Of a stretch of 64,000 nucleotides of DNA, positions 63,721 through 64,000 are shown piece by piece. Each line of letters starts with the position of its first letter. Position 1 is the stretch's first letter. The notes beneath the pieces are model-generated. The model searched no databases. It was not told the DNA's origin and worked only from the letters and a program-made list of their open reading frames with translations. Origin of the DNA: Shouchella hunanensis. GTDB taxonomy: Bacteria > Bacillota > Bacilli > Bacillales > Bacillaceae_D. Made by a program: the position numbers and the translations under genes. Location of the stretch: contig NZ_CP117834.1 in NCBI RefSeq assembly GCF_028735875.1, positions 1,910,001 to 1,974,000 on the forward strand. The letters run 5' to 3'.

Positions 63721-64000
63721 ATGATGATGACAACCATTGAATCTGTTCAACAATCCATACAAGAGCATTTTGTAGAGAATCGTTTACGCTATATTAAAAC
63801 GAGCCATGCCATTCATGAAAATCCAGAAATCGGGAATGAAGAAGTATTTGCTTCATTAACATTAACAACGCTATTAAAAGAAGCTGGCTTTACGGTAAAA
63901 GAGGATATTGCTGGCCACCCTACAGGATTCGTAGCAGAAAAGCGAATAGGAGAAGGACCAACCATTGCTTTTCTTGCTGAATACGATGCTCTACCAGGCT
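63721..64000 (+). CDS. M20-family amidohydrolase, 5' part (cut by window end)
   Basis: The frame from ATG 63721 (three ATG in tandem; GAGGAGAG best suits the third, 63727) runs to the window end. It reads SIQEHFVENRLRYIKTSHAIHENPEIGNEE and FLAEYDALPG, which are the M20D peptidase/AbgB-like hallmarks, with the first metal-binding residues in place. As the fourth gene after an S-box, it likely hydrolyses an N-acyl sulfur amino acid brought in by MetNIQ, like YxeP/YtnL-type enzymes. Inference only. Confidence 0.8.
   Translation, partial: MMMTTIESVQQSIQEHFVENRLRYIKTSHAIHENPEIGNEEVFASLTLTTLLKEAGFTVKEDIAGHPTGFVAEKRIGEGPTIAFLAEYDALPG

Overview
The window reads as chromosome of a Gram-positive, endospore-forming Bacillaceae member, most likely a salt- or alkali-tolerant lineage (Alkalihalobacillus/Shouchella-like; this is inference). 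Support: low-GC codon use, strong AGGAGG ribosome sites, SigmaA-type promoters, CcpA cre-like sites, a GerA-type germination protein, an RsbR-type stressosome protein, an ectABC osmolyte operon, a T-box and an S-box. There are no rRNAs, tRNAs, insertion sequences, phage genes or CRISPR arrays. Both window edges cut genes: a PrpR-type regulator on the left and an M20 amidohydrolase on the right.

Layout. 1-5.2 kb: four-carbon acid-sugar (D-threonate/D-erythronate type) operon of permease, DUF1537 kinase and PdxA2-type dehydrogenase behind a PrpR-like regulator. 5.2-8.4 kb: TSUP permease and the ahpC-ahpF peroxide operon with a PerR-like box. 8.4-10.8 kb: a small orphan transcription unit, an orphan GerA-type subunit and a Gly/Pro-rich protein. 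11-13.3 kb: ectABC with a SigmaB-like promoter, ending in a 277-bp dispersed-repeat-like element. 13.6-18.2 kb: duplicated-domain lipoprotein, glycerophosphodiesterase, a decayed gene, DNA glycosylase, DinB protein and an atypical SDR.

18.3-44.6 kb is a catabolic island. An Ldh2-family dehydrogenase diverges from a GntR regulator that leads into TRAP transporter, Zn-dehydrogenase, UxuA, UxuB, KdgK and KdgA, which together fit import of an aldonate such as L-gulonate or D-mannonate and its conversion to pyruvate and glyceraldehyde-3-phosphate. Then come an alcohol dehydrogenase, a coiled-coil protein, a sugar isomerase/oxidoreductase pair, and a LacI-controlled operon of an Lpl-type ABC importer without ATPase plus a cytoplasmic GH2 glycosidase. 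It closes with a non-canonical histidine-utilisation operon: hutI, hutU, an M20 amidase and a HutF-like amidohydrolase.

44.6-64 kb is mostly housekeeping and stress genes: DUF2179 protein, AI-2E family permease, aldo/keto reductase, an IleS of about 1,020 residues (type-2 length) under a T-box, a DUF2975/XRE/membrane trio, nucleotidyltransferase, quinone reductase, methyltransferase, a TetR-SMR efflux operon with two matching operators, DedA protein, a phosphotransferase, an RsbR paralogue, and an S-box-controlled metNIQ operon running into an amidohydrolase.
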